NCBI GenBank assembly: GCA_937929805.1
Contig: CALFUT010000008.1
Location: forward strand, 1 to 64,000
DNA length: 64,000 nucleotides
Origin: an uncultured Pirellulaceae bacterium
GTDB lineage: Bacteria > Planctomycetota > Planctomycetia > Pirellulales > Pirellulaceae
Reading direction: 5' to 3'
Positions 1 through 10,655 of this stretch are shown piece by piece (the stretch's first letter is position 1; each line of letters begins with the position of its first letter). The translations under genes and the position numbers were made by a program. Below the pieces are notes generated by a model. That model was not told the DNA's origin. It saw only the letters and a list, made by a program, of their open reading frames with translations, and ran no database searches.

Positions 1-36
1 TACTTACCGTTGGCGAAGTTCAGTGACCTCGAACCG

Positions 37-390
37 CTACGGCGCGGTAACTACTTCGGGTCGAGGGAACGCGTCGATGGTGTTCTGGTACTCCGACGTG
101 TCTGTAAGAGTCAAACCGATGAAAAGGCTGACGAACAACACGGACGAAAGGAAGAACAGGATGTTGAAGCCCTTGTCCCACATCATGTGCATGAAGAACG
201 CGCACACTAGAAAGGCTTTCCCGGTTGCAATCAACATCGCAACGGGAAACGCAATCGCGGGTGGAAGTCCAGCGAAGGACACGACCACAGTTAGTATTGT
301 TAAACCAATCAGCGCGAAGAAAACTCCGTAGAGCAACTTCAACGGTGCCGGGTGGTTGAACGAGGGATGGTCAGCGTGATGCTCAGCCAT
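37..390 (-). CDS. ctaF: Cytochrome c oxidase subunit IV (caa3 type)
   Basis: 117-residue membrane protein, last gene seen of the respiratory operon. Three hydrophobic segments are visible, at about residues 19-41, 46-69 and 77-97, with a short His-containing N-terminus and the pattern KAFLVCAFFMHM in the second helix. This is typical of the small prokaryotic subunit IV family, which stabilises the oxidase core and has no redox centre of its own. It starts at an ATG 8 bases after the stop of subunit III, so the two are translationally close. Identity rests on size, topology and position directly after subunit III; the family is poorly conserved in sequence. Confidence 0.88.
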   Translation of the reverse strand: MAEHHADHPSFNHPAPLKLLYGVFFALIGLTILTVVVSFAGLPPAIAFPVAMLIATGKAFLVCAFFMHMMWDKGFNILFFLSSVLFVSLFIGLTLTDTSEYQNTIDAFPRPEVVTAP

Positions 391-398
391 GGTTTGAA

Positions 399-1526
399 CT
401 ACTCAATCAGATACAGCAATGGGAACAGGTAAATCCAGATCAGGTCGACAAGGTGCCAGTACAAACCGACAAAATCAACCGGACCAAAGTAATCGGGTCG
501 CCAGTGAGCGGCCAGAGAACGCCAATACAACCAAGCCAACGCAATGATGCCACCGATAATGTGGATCGCGTGCAGGCCGGTCATGCAATAGTAGATACTA
601 AAGAACGTGCCGATGTCTTTGTCGAACTTCGATGGGTCTGGGCCGTGATCCATTGCATGGGCATCGCCATGATGATCGCCGTCGAGAGCTTCATGCGATT
701 CCCCATCGGCGTGTTCGTGTGAGTGATCATCCGCGTGGTCATGATCATCATGAGCATGCTCTTCGCCATGATCATGATCTTCATCTTCTGAAGCCGTCAT
801 CGCGTGCAGCATCAGCGGTTGGGTTTCCGAAACGTGAGACGCGTGGCTCCCGCCGGTGCCGCCTCCAGTTGCACTCATGTAAACGACGCCACTGCCGGCT
901 CCCAAGAAGAAACCAGCGACGGTAATCGTCATGCCGATCATGAAGCTGCCGAACAAAGCTTTGTTGGTTAGCTTTCCGATCACGGCAGCGACAAGGCAGC
1001 CGACCAGCAACAAAGCTGGGATCGCACATAGTTGAATCAGGTATGGCGACAATCCGAAAAGCCCGGAGGTATCATGCCCGCCGGTGTAATCAAATTGGCT
1101 ACGGACGAAAATGCCCATGTCCCATTTGTGACTGTACTCGACGGCTTTAACGCCCAAGAACATCGCGGCGCAGACCATCGTGATCAGCAAGTAAAGACTG
1201 CATTGCTTGTTCTTGCCTAGCTGAGCACTTCGGACGGCCAATGCCATTGTCAAACTGCTAAACAGTAGGACGACCGTGTTCAAGCCACCGAGGATCTTGT
1301 CGAGGAAGACGTGAGCCTGTTCGAAGACTTCTGGGTGGTGGTTCCGCCAAAGGGTGTAAGCAACGAACAGCCCACTGAAGAACAGAACTTCTGTGACCAG
1401 AAAGATCCAGATTCCTAGCTTTCCCGAATCGAACTGCTGCTCGGGCGAGTCAAAGTGATGAGCGATAAACTCGCCATGGTCGTGGTGGTCATCGTGTGCG
1501 GTGTCGTGTGAATCGGCAACTGCCAT
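399..1526 (-). CDS. ctaE: Cytochrome c oxidase subunit III with large His-rich insertion
   Basis: Subunit III of the haem-copper oxidase, an integral membrane subunit. I start it at the ATG ending at 1526 because GGAG lies about 8 bases upstream; the open frame extends 38 codons further but that stretch does not look like subunit III. The 375 residues are far more than the usual 200 or so. Canonical parts are residues 36-136 (ending with the conserved KAVEYSHKW) and 305-375 (TGLHAIHIIGG, then the last helices). Between them sits an extra block of about 165 residues with two more hydrophobic segments (about 160-185 and 192-218) and a His/Asp-rich stretch at 250-295. The insertion may bind metal, but this is inference. 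Confidence 0.93.
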   Translation of the reverse strand: MAVADSHDTAHDDHHDHGEFIAHHFDSPEQQFDSGKLGIWIFLVTEVLFFSGLFVAYTLWRNHHPEVFEQAHVFLDKILGGLNTVVLLFSSLTMALAVRSAQLGKNKQCSLYLLITMVCAAMFLGVKAVEYSHKWDMGIFVRSQFDYTGGHDTSGLFGLSPYLIQLCAIPALLLVGCLVAAVIGKLTNKALFGSFMIGMTITVAGFFLGAGSGVVYMSATGGGTGGSHASHVSETQPLMLHAMTASEDEDHDHGEEHAHDDHDHADDHSHEHADGESHEALDGDHHGDAHAMDHGPDPSKFDKDIGTFFSIYYCMTGLHAIHIIGGIIALAWLYWRSLAAHWRPDYFGPVDFVGLYWHLVDLIWIYLFPLLYLIE

Positions 1527-1707
1527 CGCAAGGCTCCGAAAAACGGTCTTATAGTCGGACCGGATCAAATTGGAAAAATTGTGTTTCAGTAAACGACAAT
1601 ACGCAGGCACTAAATTGCCTGCGAATTGCCTTAATATCATTGTAAATCTGTTGTCGCTTGCTCGCGAGAGCTGAATATCAGCCTCAGGCGAGAATCGACC
1701 CGCTCAA

Positions 1708-3420
1708 TTAGTTCGCTGCCGGTTGAGGTTCGGCTTCGACGGGCTTGGACGGTTGAGCCAACTCGCGGTGAACGTAGGTGTCTAATTCTTCGTCGTAAAC
1801 TTGCGAGTCATAATCGTAAGGATCGCACATCGCAATTTTGTGAGTGAAGTTATGGAAGTCAGGTGGTGAACTCGACTGCCACTCAAGTGATGCGGCTCGG
1901 AATGGATTGCTACCACAGCGAGGGCCTCGGAAGGCAGCGTATACCAACACAGCGTAAGCCATGACGATACCGATTCCCAGCACGAAGGCACCAATCGTTG
2001 AGTACTGGTGGAAGATTTGGAATTCCGGGTCGTAGGTCGCGTAACGTCGTGGCATCCCGCGAGCACCCATCACAAACTGAGGGAAGAACGTCAGGTTGAA
2101 CCCGGTGAAGACGAGGAAGCAGGAAACGCGACCAAGGAAGTCATTGTACATCCGCCCAAAAATCTTTGGCCACCAGTGGAACACGCCACCCAGCAAGGCG
2201 GTCAACGTTCCGCCCACCATCACGAAGTGGAAGTGAGCCACAACAAAGTAGGTGTCATGAAGGTGAATGTCGGTTGAGAGTGCTCCAAGGAACAAGCCCG
2301 TCAGTCCACCGATACCGAACAGGAAGATGAACGAGAGGGCGAAACACATCGGCGTCGACAATAGGATTGATCCCTTGTACAGCGTCGCCAACCAGTTGAA
2401 CACTTTCACTGCTGACGGAATCGCCACGGTGAACGTGATCGCACTAAAGATCAGCGTCACAACCTGAGACTGACCGCTGGTGAACATGTGATGTCCCCAG
2501 ACTAGGAAGCCCAGCAACGCAATCGCGATACTTGAAAACGCGATAAACGAGTAACCAAAAATCTTCTTCTGGCTGTAAACGGAGATCAATTCACTAATGA
2601 CTCCCATCGCCGGCAGAATCATGATGTAAACGGCCGGGTGGCTGTAGAACCAAAAGAAGTGTTGGAACAGAACCGGGTCACCGCCGTACTTCGGATCAAA
2701 AATACCAATGTGCATGGTCTTTTCGGCGATCAACATCAGCAGCGTGATTCCTAGCACGGGAGTTGCCAACACCTGAATGATCGAAGTCGCATAAAGTGAC
2801 CACAGGAACAGCGGCAGCTTGAACCACGTTTGCCCTTTGGCTCGCATCGTGTTGACCGTGACCAAAAAGTTCAGACCCGTGAAGATCGAGCTAAACCCGA
2901 GAATGAATGCTCCGAAGGTCGCATAGATGACGCCCGTTTCTGTTTCGATACTATAAGGAGTGTAGAACGTCCACCCCGTATCTAGTCCGTGACCGGCGAG
3001 AATCGCAAACAGCAGGCAACCTGTTCCGGCGATCCACAGGTAGAAACTGGCAAGGTTCATGCGAGGGAACGCCACATCTTTGGCACCCAACATCATCGGC
3101 AAAACGATATTCCCAAGAGCCGCAGGAACGCTAGGGATGATGAACGCAAAAACCATGATCGCGCCGTGAAGCGTAAACATCTGGTTGTATTGAGCATTGG
3201 TCAGTTTGACCGGTCCAGTTCCGTCGAACGACCACAAATGGGTTCGCAGGACCAGAGCAAAAACTCCCGCAAGGATCAGCGCGATCGTGACGCCGATCAG
3301 GTACATGATTCCAATGCGCTTGTGATCGAGCGTGAACGCCCACGACTTCCAACCCTTTTCATGGTTCAGAAAGTGTGTTTCAGGAGTGCCGAACGTATTT
3401 CGGATGGCTTCACTTGACAT
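1708..3420 (-). CDS. ctaD: Cytochrome c oxidase subunit I
   Basis: Catalytic subunit of the haem-copper oxidase, reducing O2 to water and pumping protons. All metal ligands are visible in the 570-residue protein counted from the ATG ending at 3420: His85 and His398 for the low-spin haem, His396 for the high-spin haem, and His261, His310 and His311 for CuB, with Tyr265 available for the His-Tyr crosslink. The motif YSHPAVY, with no Glu before the Val, is the signature of A2-type oxidases. The start was chosen because GAGG lies about 10 bases upstream; the longer frame adds 21 residues of no family likeness. It lies between subunits II and III in the operon. Confidence 0.97.
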   Translation of the reverse strand: MSSEAIRNTFGTPETHFLNHEKGWKSWAFTLDHKRIGIMYLIGVTIALILAGVFALVLRTHLWSFDGTGPVKLTNAQYNQMFTLHGAIMVFAFIIPSVPAALGNIVLPMMLGAKDVAFPRMNLASFYLWIAGTGCLLFAILAGHGLDTGWTFYTPYSIETETGVIYATFGAFILGFSSIFTGLNFLVTVNTMRAKGQTWFKLPLFLWSLYATSIIQVLATPVLGITLLMLIAEKTMHIGIFDPKYGGDPVLFQHFFWFYSHPAVYIMILPAMGVISELISVYSQKKIFGYSFIAFSSIAIALLGFLVWGHHMFTSGQSQVVTLIFSAITFTVAIPSAVKVFNWLATLYKGSILLSTPMCFALSFIFLFGIGGLTGLFLGALSTDIHLHDTYFVVAHFHFVMVGGTLTALLGGVFHWWPKIFGRMYNDFLGRVSCFLVFTGFNLTFFPQFVMGARGMPRRYATYDPEFQIFHQYSTIGAFVLGIGIVMAYAVLVYAAFRGPRCGSNPFRAASLEWQSSSPPDFHNFTHKIAMCDPYDYDSQVYDEELDTYVHRELAQPSKPVEAEPQPAAN

Positions 3421-3540
3421 GATTTCAACCTCGTATTTTTGACGGCCCATTGGGCCGATCGGAACGTTGTGAGCCGCCATCAACGTCGGCTCGATATCGT
3501 CTCTAAGTCTGCGTCTTCAACTAACAAGAATCGGGGAAAC

Positions 3541-4692
3541 CTAAGCTTCCGTTTCTGTCTCTTCTTCTGTGCTCTTTTCTCCCGCGACCGGTTCAGTGTC
3601 CGTTGGTTCGTCAGCAGGAGCATTGGCGGCATTCGGATCCTGCAAATGCTTCAGGTAAGCAATGACGTGGTTCACTTGGTCTTGGCTGAGGATTCCCTTG
3701 AACGAATTCATTTTTGATACCGGCCCGTAGCCCTCGACCACTTTCGCTGCGGGGTACCAGATGGACTCAAGGATGTAATTGTCATCGGCTTTAAATGCTT
3801 CGCCCGTGTGTGTCTTGCCTTCGCGGTTCCACGTCAGATTCAACGCAGGACCAGTTGCGGCTTGGCCGTCGATGCGGTGGCATCCTGAGCAGTGAATCTT
3901 GTAGATGCGTTCGCCGTTTTCCCATGGTGCGTGCTCGGACTCGATCCACTGCGTGTTCTCTTTGCGATCTTGGTCGTCGATGTGAACTTCGCAGAGGGTA
4001 CGCATTTTTGAATGTCCTTCACCGCAATATTCGGTGCAAGCCAATCGATACTGCCCAAGTTTTGTTGGCACCATGAATGCGTATGTGTAGCGACCCGGAA
4101 CGATGTCCATTTTCTGGCGAAAGGCAGGAACGTACATGCTGTGCAGAACATCGTTTGACTGCATTTTTAGCGTCACAGGTTTGTCACGAACGAGATGCAG
4201 CTCGGACGAACTGTCGCCATCGGGGTAAGTGAACAACCAGTTGTAACGGCTGGCAGTAACCAAAATTTCTTCTGCATCTTCGGCCGGAATACGAGAATCG
4301 AAGTAGCCTGTGGCTCCCCACCAAAACATTGGCACCAACAAAATGCTCGGCAGAACCGACCAAGCGATCTCGAGATTGGTATTGTGCGAGCTACTTGGCT
4401 CGACCACGATTTCTTTGCCTCGACGTCGATACTTCAGGCACAAGTACACCATTGCGACCACAATCGCGATGAAGAAGACCGTCGAAACCCAAAAGATGAA
4501 CATGTACAGATCGTCCACGCCCTTGGCGAAGGTCGATGCCTGCTCAGGGAACCAGTACGAAACGCCCGTCTCAGGACGTTCGATCGAAGACGCCGGAACG
4601 GTTGTTCCGGGCAACGTCGTTTCCTGAACTCGCTCCAAAACGGTTTTGGCGGTTTCGGTTTGTCCGAACAAAGTTGGGATTTGCCAATTCAT
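3541..4692 (-). CDS. ctaC: Cytochrome c oxidase subunit II fused to cytochrome c (caa3)
   Basis: Electron-entry subunit of the caa3 oxidase. From the ATG ending at 4692 it has 383 residues: two transmembrane helices (about 62-86 and 108-130), a periplasmic cupredoxin domain with the CuA ligands His184, Cys219, Glu221, Cys223, His227 and Met230 (motif CTEYCGEGHSKM), then a C-terminal haem c domain with CSGCH at 268-272. An acidic, proline-rich tail ends the protein. The fused haem makes it a natural electron acceptor for the neighbouring ACIII. The open frame reaches 36 codons upstream but would then overlap the SCO gene by 50 bases, so the internal ATG is preferred. Confidence 0.96.
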   Translation of the reverse strand: MNWQIPTLFGQTETAKTVLERVQETTLPGTTVPASSIERPETGVSYWFPEQASTFAKGVDDLYMFIFWVSTVFFIAIVVAMVYLCLKYRRRGKEIVVEPSSSHNTNLEIAWSVLPSILLVPMFWWGATGYFDSRIPAEDAEEILVTASRYNWLFTYPDGDSSSELHLVRDKPVTLKMQSNDVLHSMYVPAFRQKMDIVPGRYTYAFMVPTKLGQYRLACTEYCGEGHSKMRTLCEVHIDDQDRKENTQWIESEHAPWENGERIYKIHCSGCHRIDGQAATGPALNLTWNREGKTHTGEAFKADDNYILESIWYPAAKVVEGYGPVSKMNSFKGILSQDQVNHVIAYLKHLQDPNAANAPADEPTDTEPVAGEKSTEEETETEA

Positions 4693-4750
4693 GTGAATTA
4701 AGTCGCGTGAAAGTAAATGGGTATATTCTTGGGAGTTGTTCGAGTCTGAT

Positions 4751-5740
4751 CTACAGCTGTTGCGGTACAGCAACCGGTTCTTTGGACGAGTCGGCGGCAC
4801 CCGCTTTCGATTTACTGCGGCTGCTGAAAAACCAATAGGGAGCCAAGCACAGCACCAACAGCCCTGCGGTCAGGCCTCCACCAATTCGCATGATGGTCAT
4901 GGCTTGCATGGTGTACTTACCAGTCGTTTCATCAAACACAAAGCACCCCAGCCCGTAAGCCAGTTGGTTGATGGGAGAACCGATCTTACCCTCGGCCGAT
5001 TCGATCAGAGCGCGTCGCATCGTTACCGGATCGTAGTTCAATCCGTGGATGTATCGAACGATCTTTCCTTTGGGGGAAAGCAGGATGAATACGGGGGGAT
5101 GCGAAAATAGTTTCTGTTCGCGAACGTACTTGTAGCGGAATCCGCACTCGTCGGCCAACGACACGATGTCGTCTCGATCGCCTGTCAGAAAGTGCCAGCC
5201 CGATTCGCTGTCAGGTCGATTGTACTGCCCCATGAATTTTTCGCGGGTGTCTCGGGATCGAGAAGTCTGCTCGTTGGGGTCGATGCTGACCGACACCAGT
5301 TGGAAATCTTTCCCGATCTCAAAGTCGACCTCACGCAGACAGCTAGTCATGTTCTGAAGCTGAACGCTGCACAACTTTGGGCAGTTGGAATAGTTGAACG
5401 ACAACATGACCGGTTGATCGCCATCGAAAAAATGACCGAACCGAACACGGTTATTGTTGTGATCATTGAAAGACTGATCGCCCGAAACAAACTGGCCAAT
5501 GTGATCATCGACTCCAATGCCTTCGGATACTTTGGGCTTCTTGTTGATACCGTAAGGATCGTTCGAGGCCGAATCTTGCGGTGCAACAGTTTGTGTTTCA
5601 GAACTGCCCTGCTCCGTCGCCGTTTCTGCCTTCGCCATGCTGGCGGAAACCAACATCAATGCGATCGCGCAAGCCAAGAACCAGAAGAACGCAATCGAGC
5701 GTTCCTGCAATGAGGTTCTAGTTTTGGTTGCGGATTTCAT
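4751..5740 (-). CDS. sco1: SCO1/SenC copper chaperone for the CuA site
   Basis: Thioredoxin-fold copper chaperone that helps assemble CuA in subunit II. The 329 residues start with an N-terminal hydrophobic segment (about 16-36, signal or anchor). The copper-binding CxxxC is at Cys120-Cys124 (motif NCPKLC) and the distal ligand His214 is in FSHPPVFIL. A second hydrophobic segment near the C-terminus (about 285-308), followed by a basic and Ser-rich tail, probably anchors the protein; this C-terminal anchor is an addition to the classic SCO plan. It lies directly upstream of the subunit II gene, as expected for a dedicated assembly factor. Confidence 0.93.
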   Translation of the reverse strand: MKSATKTRTSLQERSIAFFWFLACAIALMLVSASMAKAETATEQGSSETQTVAPQDSASNDPYGINKKPKVSEGIGVDDHIGQFVSGDQSFNDHNNNRVRFGHFFDGDQPVMLSFNYSNCPKLCSVQLQNMTSCLREVDFEIGKDFQLVSVSIDPNEQTSRSRDTREKFMGQYNRPDSESGWHFLTGDRDDIVSLADECGFRYKYVREQKLFSHPPVFILLSPKGKIVRYIHGLNYDPVTMRRALIESAEGKIGSPINQLAYGLGCFVFDETTGKYTMQAMTIMRIGGGLTAGLLVLCLAPYWFFSSRSKSKAGAADSSKEPVAVPQQL

Positions 5741-5800
5741 GTTTCTTAAAGCAAGTTTTGAACGCTGCCGTAAAACCGGCTAGTTGTTTTGCCCTTGGTT

Positions 5801-6109
5801 TCACTTCCCGTATGAAGAAACGACCTTTGTGATCGCTTCCTCAATCGCGGTGACTCCCTCGCCACCTTCCAACACCTTCTTTTGAGCCTCAACAACTTCG
5901 CGGGACGGCAAGTGGTCCACTTGAGCAGCTCGGTGGCTGGCGTAGCTGTTTTGCAGGTGGTAACAAAGTCCTTGGACAAACATTACCGACAGCAAAGTCA
6001 CGATCGCGCTGATGGCTCCGATCAGAATAATAACCGGCGTGTTGACATCATCGTAACTTGGGCGATTGTCAGCAGCGTCGGCGTTTGTAGATTCGTTTGA
6101 GTGGCTCAT
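5801..6109 (-). CDS. Small one-helix membrane protein of the ACIII operon, unknown
   Basis: Not recognised as a named family. From the ATG ending at 6109 it encodes 102 residues: a polar N-terminus, one hydrophobic helix at about residues 24-46, then an amphipathic, charged tail that includes a run rich in Glu, Lys and Ala. The frame is open 23 codons further upstream, but the shorter start gives a sensible membrane protein. It sits in the same orientation between actF and the SCO gene, so it is probably co-expressed with the complex. It could be an accessory single-helix ACIII subunit (small extra subunits exist in characterised complexes) or an assembly factor; the sequence alone does not decide. 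Confidence 0.75.
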   Translation of the reverse strand: MSHSNESTNADAADNRPSYDDVNTPVIILIGAISAIVTLLSVMFVQGLCYHLQNSYASHRAAQVDHLPSREVVEAQKKVLEGGEGVTAIEEAITKVVSSYGK

Positions 6110-6200
6110 GATCGAGATTGTCAGAAATGAGTCGATGTAAGTAATTTTAGGTGATAATCGCTTTGAGGCATGCGACATTGTGTCTGAATGCCAGCATCGT

Positions 6201-7496
6201 TTAATGAACCGCGTGGTTCAAAGCCTCGCCCAGTCGCGGATCTTTCAGCGGTACCAGTGGTCGGTTCTTCGCCACAAAGCAGAAGATCGCTATGTAAATG
6301 GCAATCATTCCGACGGCACACGGAATGTCGACAAGCGGGTTAAACGTAAATACGTGACCGTAGGCGTCCATTTGAGGCATGATCAACCAGTAGTGATCAA
6401 CCCAGTGCATCACTAGCAGGAAGATCCCGGCGCCAGCAAGGAAGGTGCGGTTGCGTCGAGCCGTTCGGCCCATGATTGCTAGGAACGGAATGAACAAGTG
6501 CCCAACGACCAAGATCAAGGACCAGATTCCCCAACCCGTCGTGTTGATTCGATAGTCGTACCAGAACGTTTCTTCCGGAATGTTGGCGTACCAGATCAGC
6601 AAGAACTGACTGAAGGCAATGTAGCCCCAGAAGACGACGAAACCAAAAGTCAATTTCCCTAGGTCGTGATAGTGCTCCGTCGTGATTTCATCCGTCACGC
6701 GTCCGTTTTTTTGCAGCCACATCGCGGTAAGCGTGATTGTGATCAAGCCGCTCATGAAAGCGCCAGCAAAAAAGTAAACCGGGAACATCGTGCTGAACCA
6801 TAGAGGCGAAAGTGACATCTCGAAATCAAACGAAGAAAACACGATCGTCACGGCGAACAGAATTAGCAACGGAGCCGACAGAGCCTGCATGCGTTTGGTC
6901 AGAATCACATCGCCCGAGTCGTCCTGCTTCAATGAAGTCTTCAGGAAGAATGCACCCATCGCTCCCCAAATCAAGAAGTAGGCGATCGCTCGGATCGAAA
7001 AGAACATCGGGTTCAGGTAAGCGCCCTTCAATTGCTCGATGGGAGGCTTGGCCGCCGCATCAAGAGCCGCGATCTGTTCGGCCTGCTCGATGCTATGAGC
7101 CGACCACCCCGACTGGTTCCATGGATAGACAAAGTCGTAGCCCATCAGCACAGGCAAAAGAATTACTAAGAACAAGATGCCCAGCGGAAACGCACACATG
7201 GCAAATAGTTCCGCCAAACGTCGAACCGTGACGTTCCAACCGGCTCGGGTTAGGTGCGAGATGATCACAAAGAACATGCAGCCTAGTGAAATCGACAGCA
7301 CGAAGCAGAAGTTCACTAGGTAGATGAACGAAAATCGTTCAAAAGCAGATCCGCCCGCTGATGAAAACATCGACAGAATGAACGACGCAAGCAATCCAAT
7401 CACGCCAATGCCCAGCAACAGCGGCATCGCTTTAAGGTGACCGTCGTTGAGCGTGACAACGTCCGAGGTAATTTTTGCAGGTCGAGTTTCGTGCAT
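6201..7496 (-). CDS. actF: ACIII subunit ActF (NrfD-like membrane subunit)
   Basis: Polytopic quinol:cytochrome c oxidoreductase subunit of the PsrC/NrfD superfamily. The 431 residues contain about ten hydrophobic segments, starting at residues 24-45, with short loops. The overall plan resembles ActC encoded upstream, as expected because the two are paralogues. In solved ACIII structures ActC and ActF form two similar helical bundles, one carrying the quinol site. A conserved-looking stretch near GWSAHSIEQAEQ in the periplasmic loop supports the assignment. The gene follows the actDE fusion after 124 bases, and the small unknown gene lies downstream. Confidence 0.9.
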   Translation of the reverse strand: MHETRPAKITSDVVTLNDGHLKAMPLLLGIGVIGLLASFILSMFSSAGGSAFERFSFIYLVNFCFVLSISLGCMFFVIISHLTRAGWNVTVRRLAELFAMCAFPLGILFLVILLPVLMGYDFVYPWNQSGWSAHSIEQAEQIAALDAAAKPPIEQLKGAYLNPMFFSIRAIAYFLIWGAMGAFFLKTSLKQDDSGDVILTKRMQALSAPLLILFAVTIVFSSFDFEMSLSPLWFSTMFPVYFFAGAFMSGLITITLTAMWLQKNGRVTDEITTEHYHDLGKLTFGFVVFWGYIAFSQFLLIWYANIPEETFWYDYRINTTGWGIWSLILVVGHLFIPFLAIMGRTARRNRTFLAGAGIFLLVMHWVDHYWLIMPQMDAYGHVFTFNPLVDIPCAVGMIAIYIAIFCFVAKNRPLVPLKDPRLGEALNHAVH

Positions 7497-7620
7497 GATC
7501 GTGTTCGTTTCGGGGAAAAGTGGTTCCCGCCAGTGGATCAGTTTTTTGGTCTGGTCAGTTTGGAAAGTTCGGACGTTGCTACTTGTACTTTGTCACATCA
7601 ATTTTTCGCTAGACAAAGCA

Positions 7621-9060
7621 CTAGCTGGTCTTCTCTTCCTTGTCCGAGCCGCCATCGGCATCGGTTTGTTTTTCTTCATCCGCGCCGTCCGTTTCAGTCG
7701 AGGCGGTCGCGGGTTGGATGCCGGTTTCCTGCAGAGCTTTCACGTACGCCACAATCGCCCAGCGGTCTTCGGCAGGAATTTGAGCCCCGTATGGACCCAT
7801 GGTGTTGCGGCCGTTGGTGATCGTGTCGAAAATTCGACCTAGCGGATTCTTCGAGTCATCTTTTACCGTCGCGTCGTGCATGGATTTGGCGGCGGTCCAT
7901 TGAGCCTGTCCGTTGGCACCCAACGCCATCGCTCGCTGATTCACCAAGCCGTTCCCATTACCGTCGTAGCCGTGGCATGCCGAGCAGTAAATGTTGAAAC
8001 GCTGTTGGCCGCGTTCGACAAACGCTTGGTCAACGGTGACACCCTCGGGGAACTGCGTCATCCACATCGAAACGTCTTCGGCTTGATCCGCCTGATCGGG
8101 TTCAACCGGTGCGTCTTCTTTGTCTTCAATTGAAGCCGACACCAAGCGAGCGTTTGTCTTGGCAGAGTTCGCTGCAGCCTTGTAGTCTTTTTTGACGCCG
8201 CGATACATTTCCGAGTCAACTTCCAGTTGCCCTCGAGCAATGGATCCATCGACCGGTTTTCGCATGGCTCGTTCGTCGGTGAACAGGTATTCGCCGTTCT
8301 CCATGACCGGGCTAAGCACCTGAGTTTTCTCTTTATGCTGCCAATCCATGTCAGGGACCACATGCAAACGTGGGCTACGACTGGTCATTCCCATGTTGCG
8401 GAAAATCATGACCGGAGGCAGCATCAACAGGAACACACCCAACAACCCAACAAGACGCACCCAAGAAGGAAGTTGATTGTCGGTCAGGTCCTGACGACAT
8501 TCCTCGATCGCCACCGCACCCCACTGATTCAGTTGAGATTCGGTTTCGCTGCGGTTGAAATTTTCATCCTTTGTTTCAATCATCAGGAAGAACTTGTCGT
8601 TCGTCGCTCGCTTGAACCGAGAAATGCGATGCAGCGGATTAGAGAACATCGGTAGCTTGTTCAAGCCCCACATTCCCAAGAATGTCGCAAACGCACTTGA
8701 GAGAACAATGATCTCGAACGTCACGGGAATGTTAGCCGGAAAGCTGAAAAGCGGCTTGCCGCTGATCTTGAATGCGTAGCCCGGAAAGATCGGTGACCAA
8801 TCGGCTGCGTTGGTGTAATACTGCATGCCAAGGCCGGCAAAGCAGGCACCAAAGCCGACGCAGAAAACCAAGAACGGCAGCAAAGATCGTTGAATTCCGA
8901 TCGCCGGATCGATGCCATGCACCGGAAACGGACTGTACGCATCCATCGCTTTGTAGCCGGCCAAGCGAGCTTCATTGCAAGCGCTGATGAGCGAATCCGG
9001 ATCATCAAACTGAGCCAGCAAGCCGACCAGCTTTGAATCTTTGTCGTTTTTATCTGCCAT
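7621..9060 (-). CDS. actDE: ACIII subunits ActD and ActE as one fused protein
   Basis: The 479 residues combine two ACIII subunits that are separate genes in many bacteria. The N-terminal part (about 1-190) matches the ActD/DUF3341 plan: a soluble start with LLAQFDDPDSLI and GYKAMDAYSPFPVHG, followed by two transmembrane helices. A third hydrophobic helix (about 197-216) then leads into a periplasmic monohaem cytochrome c domain equivalent to ActE, with CSACH at 359-363 and a distal Met in GPYGAQIPAEDRWA or nearby. A Glu/Asp/Lys-rich tail ends it. The fusion fixes 1:1 stoichiometry of the two subunits. It lies between actC and actF. Confidence 0.93.
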   Translation of the reverse strand: MADKNDKDSKLVGLLAQFDDPDSLISACNEARLAGYKAMDAYSPFPVHGIDPAIGIQRSLLPFLVFCVGFGACFAGLGMQYYTNAADWSPIFPGYAFKISGKPLFSFPANIPVTFEIIVLSSAFATFLGMWGLNKLPMFSNPLHRISRFKRATNDKFFLMIETKDENFNRSETESQLNQWGAVAIEECRQDLTDNQLPSWVRLVGLLGVFLLMLPPVMIFRNMGMTSRSPRLHVVPDMDWQHKEKTQVLSPVMENGEYLFTDERAMRKPVDGSIARGQLEVDSEMYRGVKKDYKAAANSAKTNARLVSASIEDKEDAPVEPDQADQAEDVSMWMTQFPEGVTVDQAFVERGQQRFNIYCSACHGYDGNGNGLVNQRAMALGANGQAQWTAAKSMHDATVKDDSKNPLGRIFDTITNGRNTMGPYGAQIPAEDRWAIVAYVKALQETGIQPATASTETDGADEEKQTDADGGSDKEEKTS

Positions 9061-9153
9061 AACGTTTATTTCTCGTTGCGGAACAAGTCGCTACACCGAA
9101 GCGTTCCGCAAGGCTTCGGTTTTCGTGTTTTGTGGGATGTCAGTCGATGTCAA

Positions 9154-10551
<1,398 letters not shown>

Positions 10552-10655
10552 TGAGTTATCTCGTTAAAAGTTCGTCGCCAGATTTCTGGTTGGTCCACCG
10601 AAGTGGAACAAAAATTGGTTGGACCGTTTCCGATCCGAAAAAGTCGCCAGCGCCG

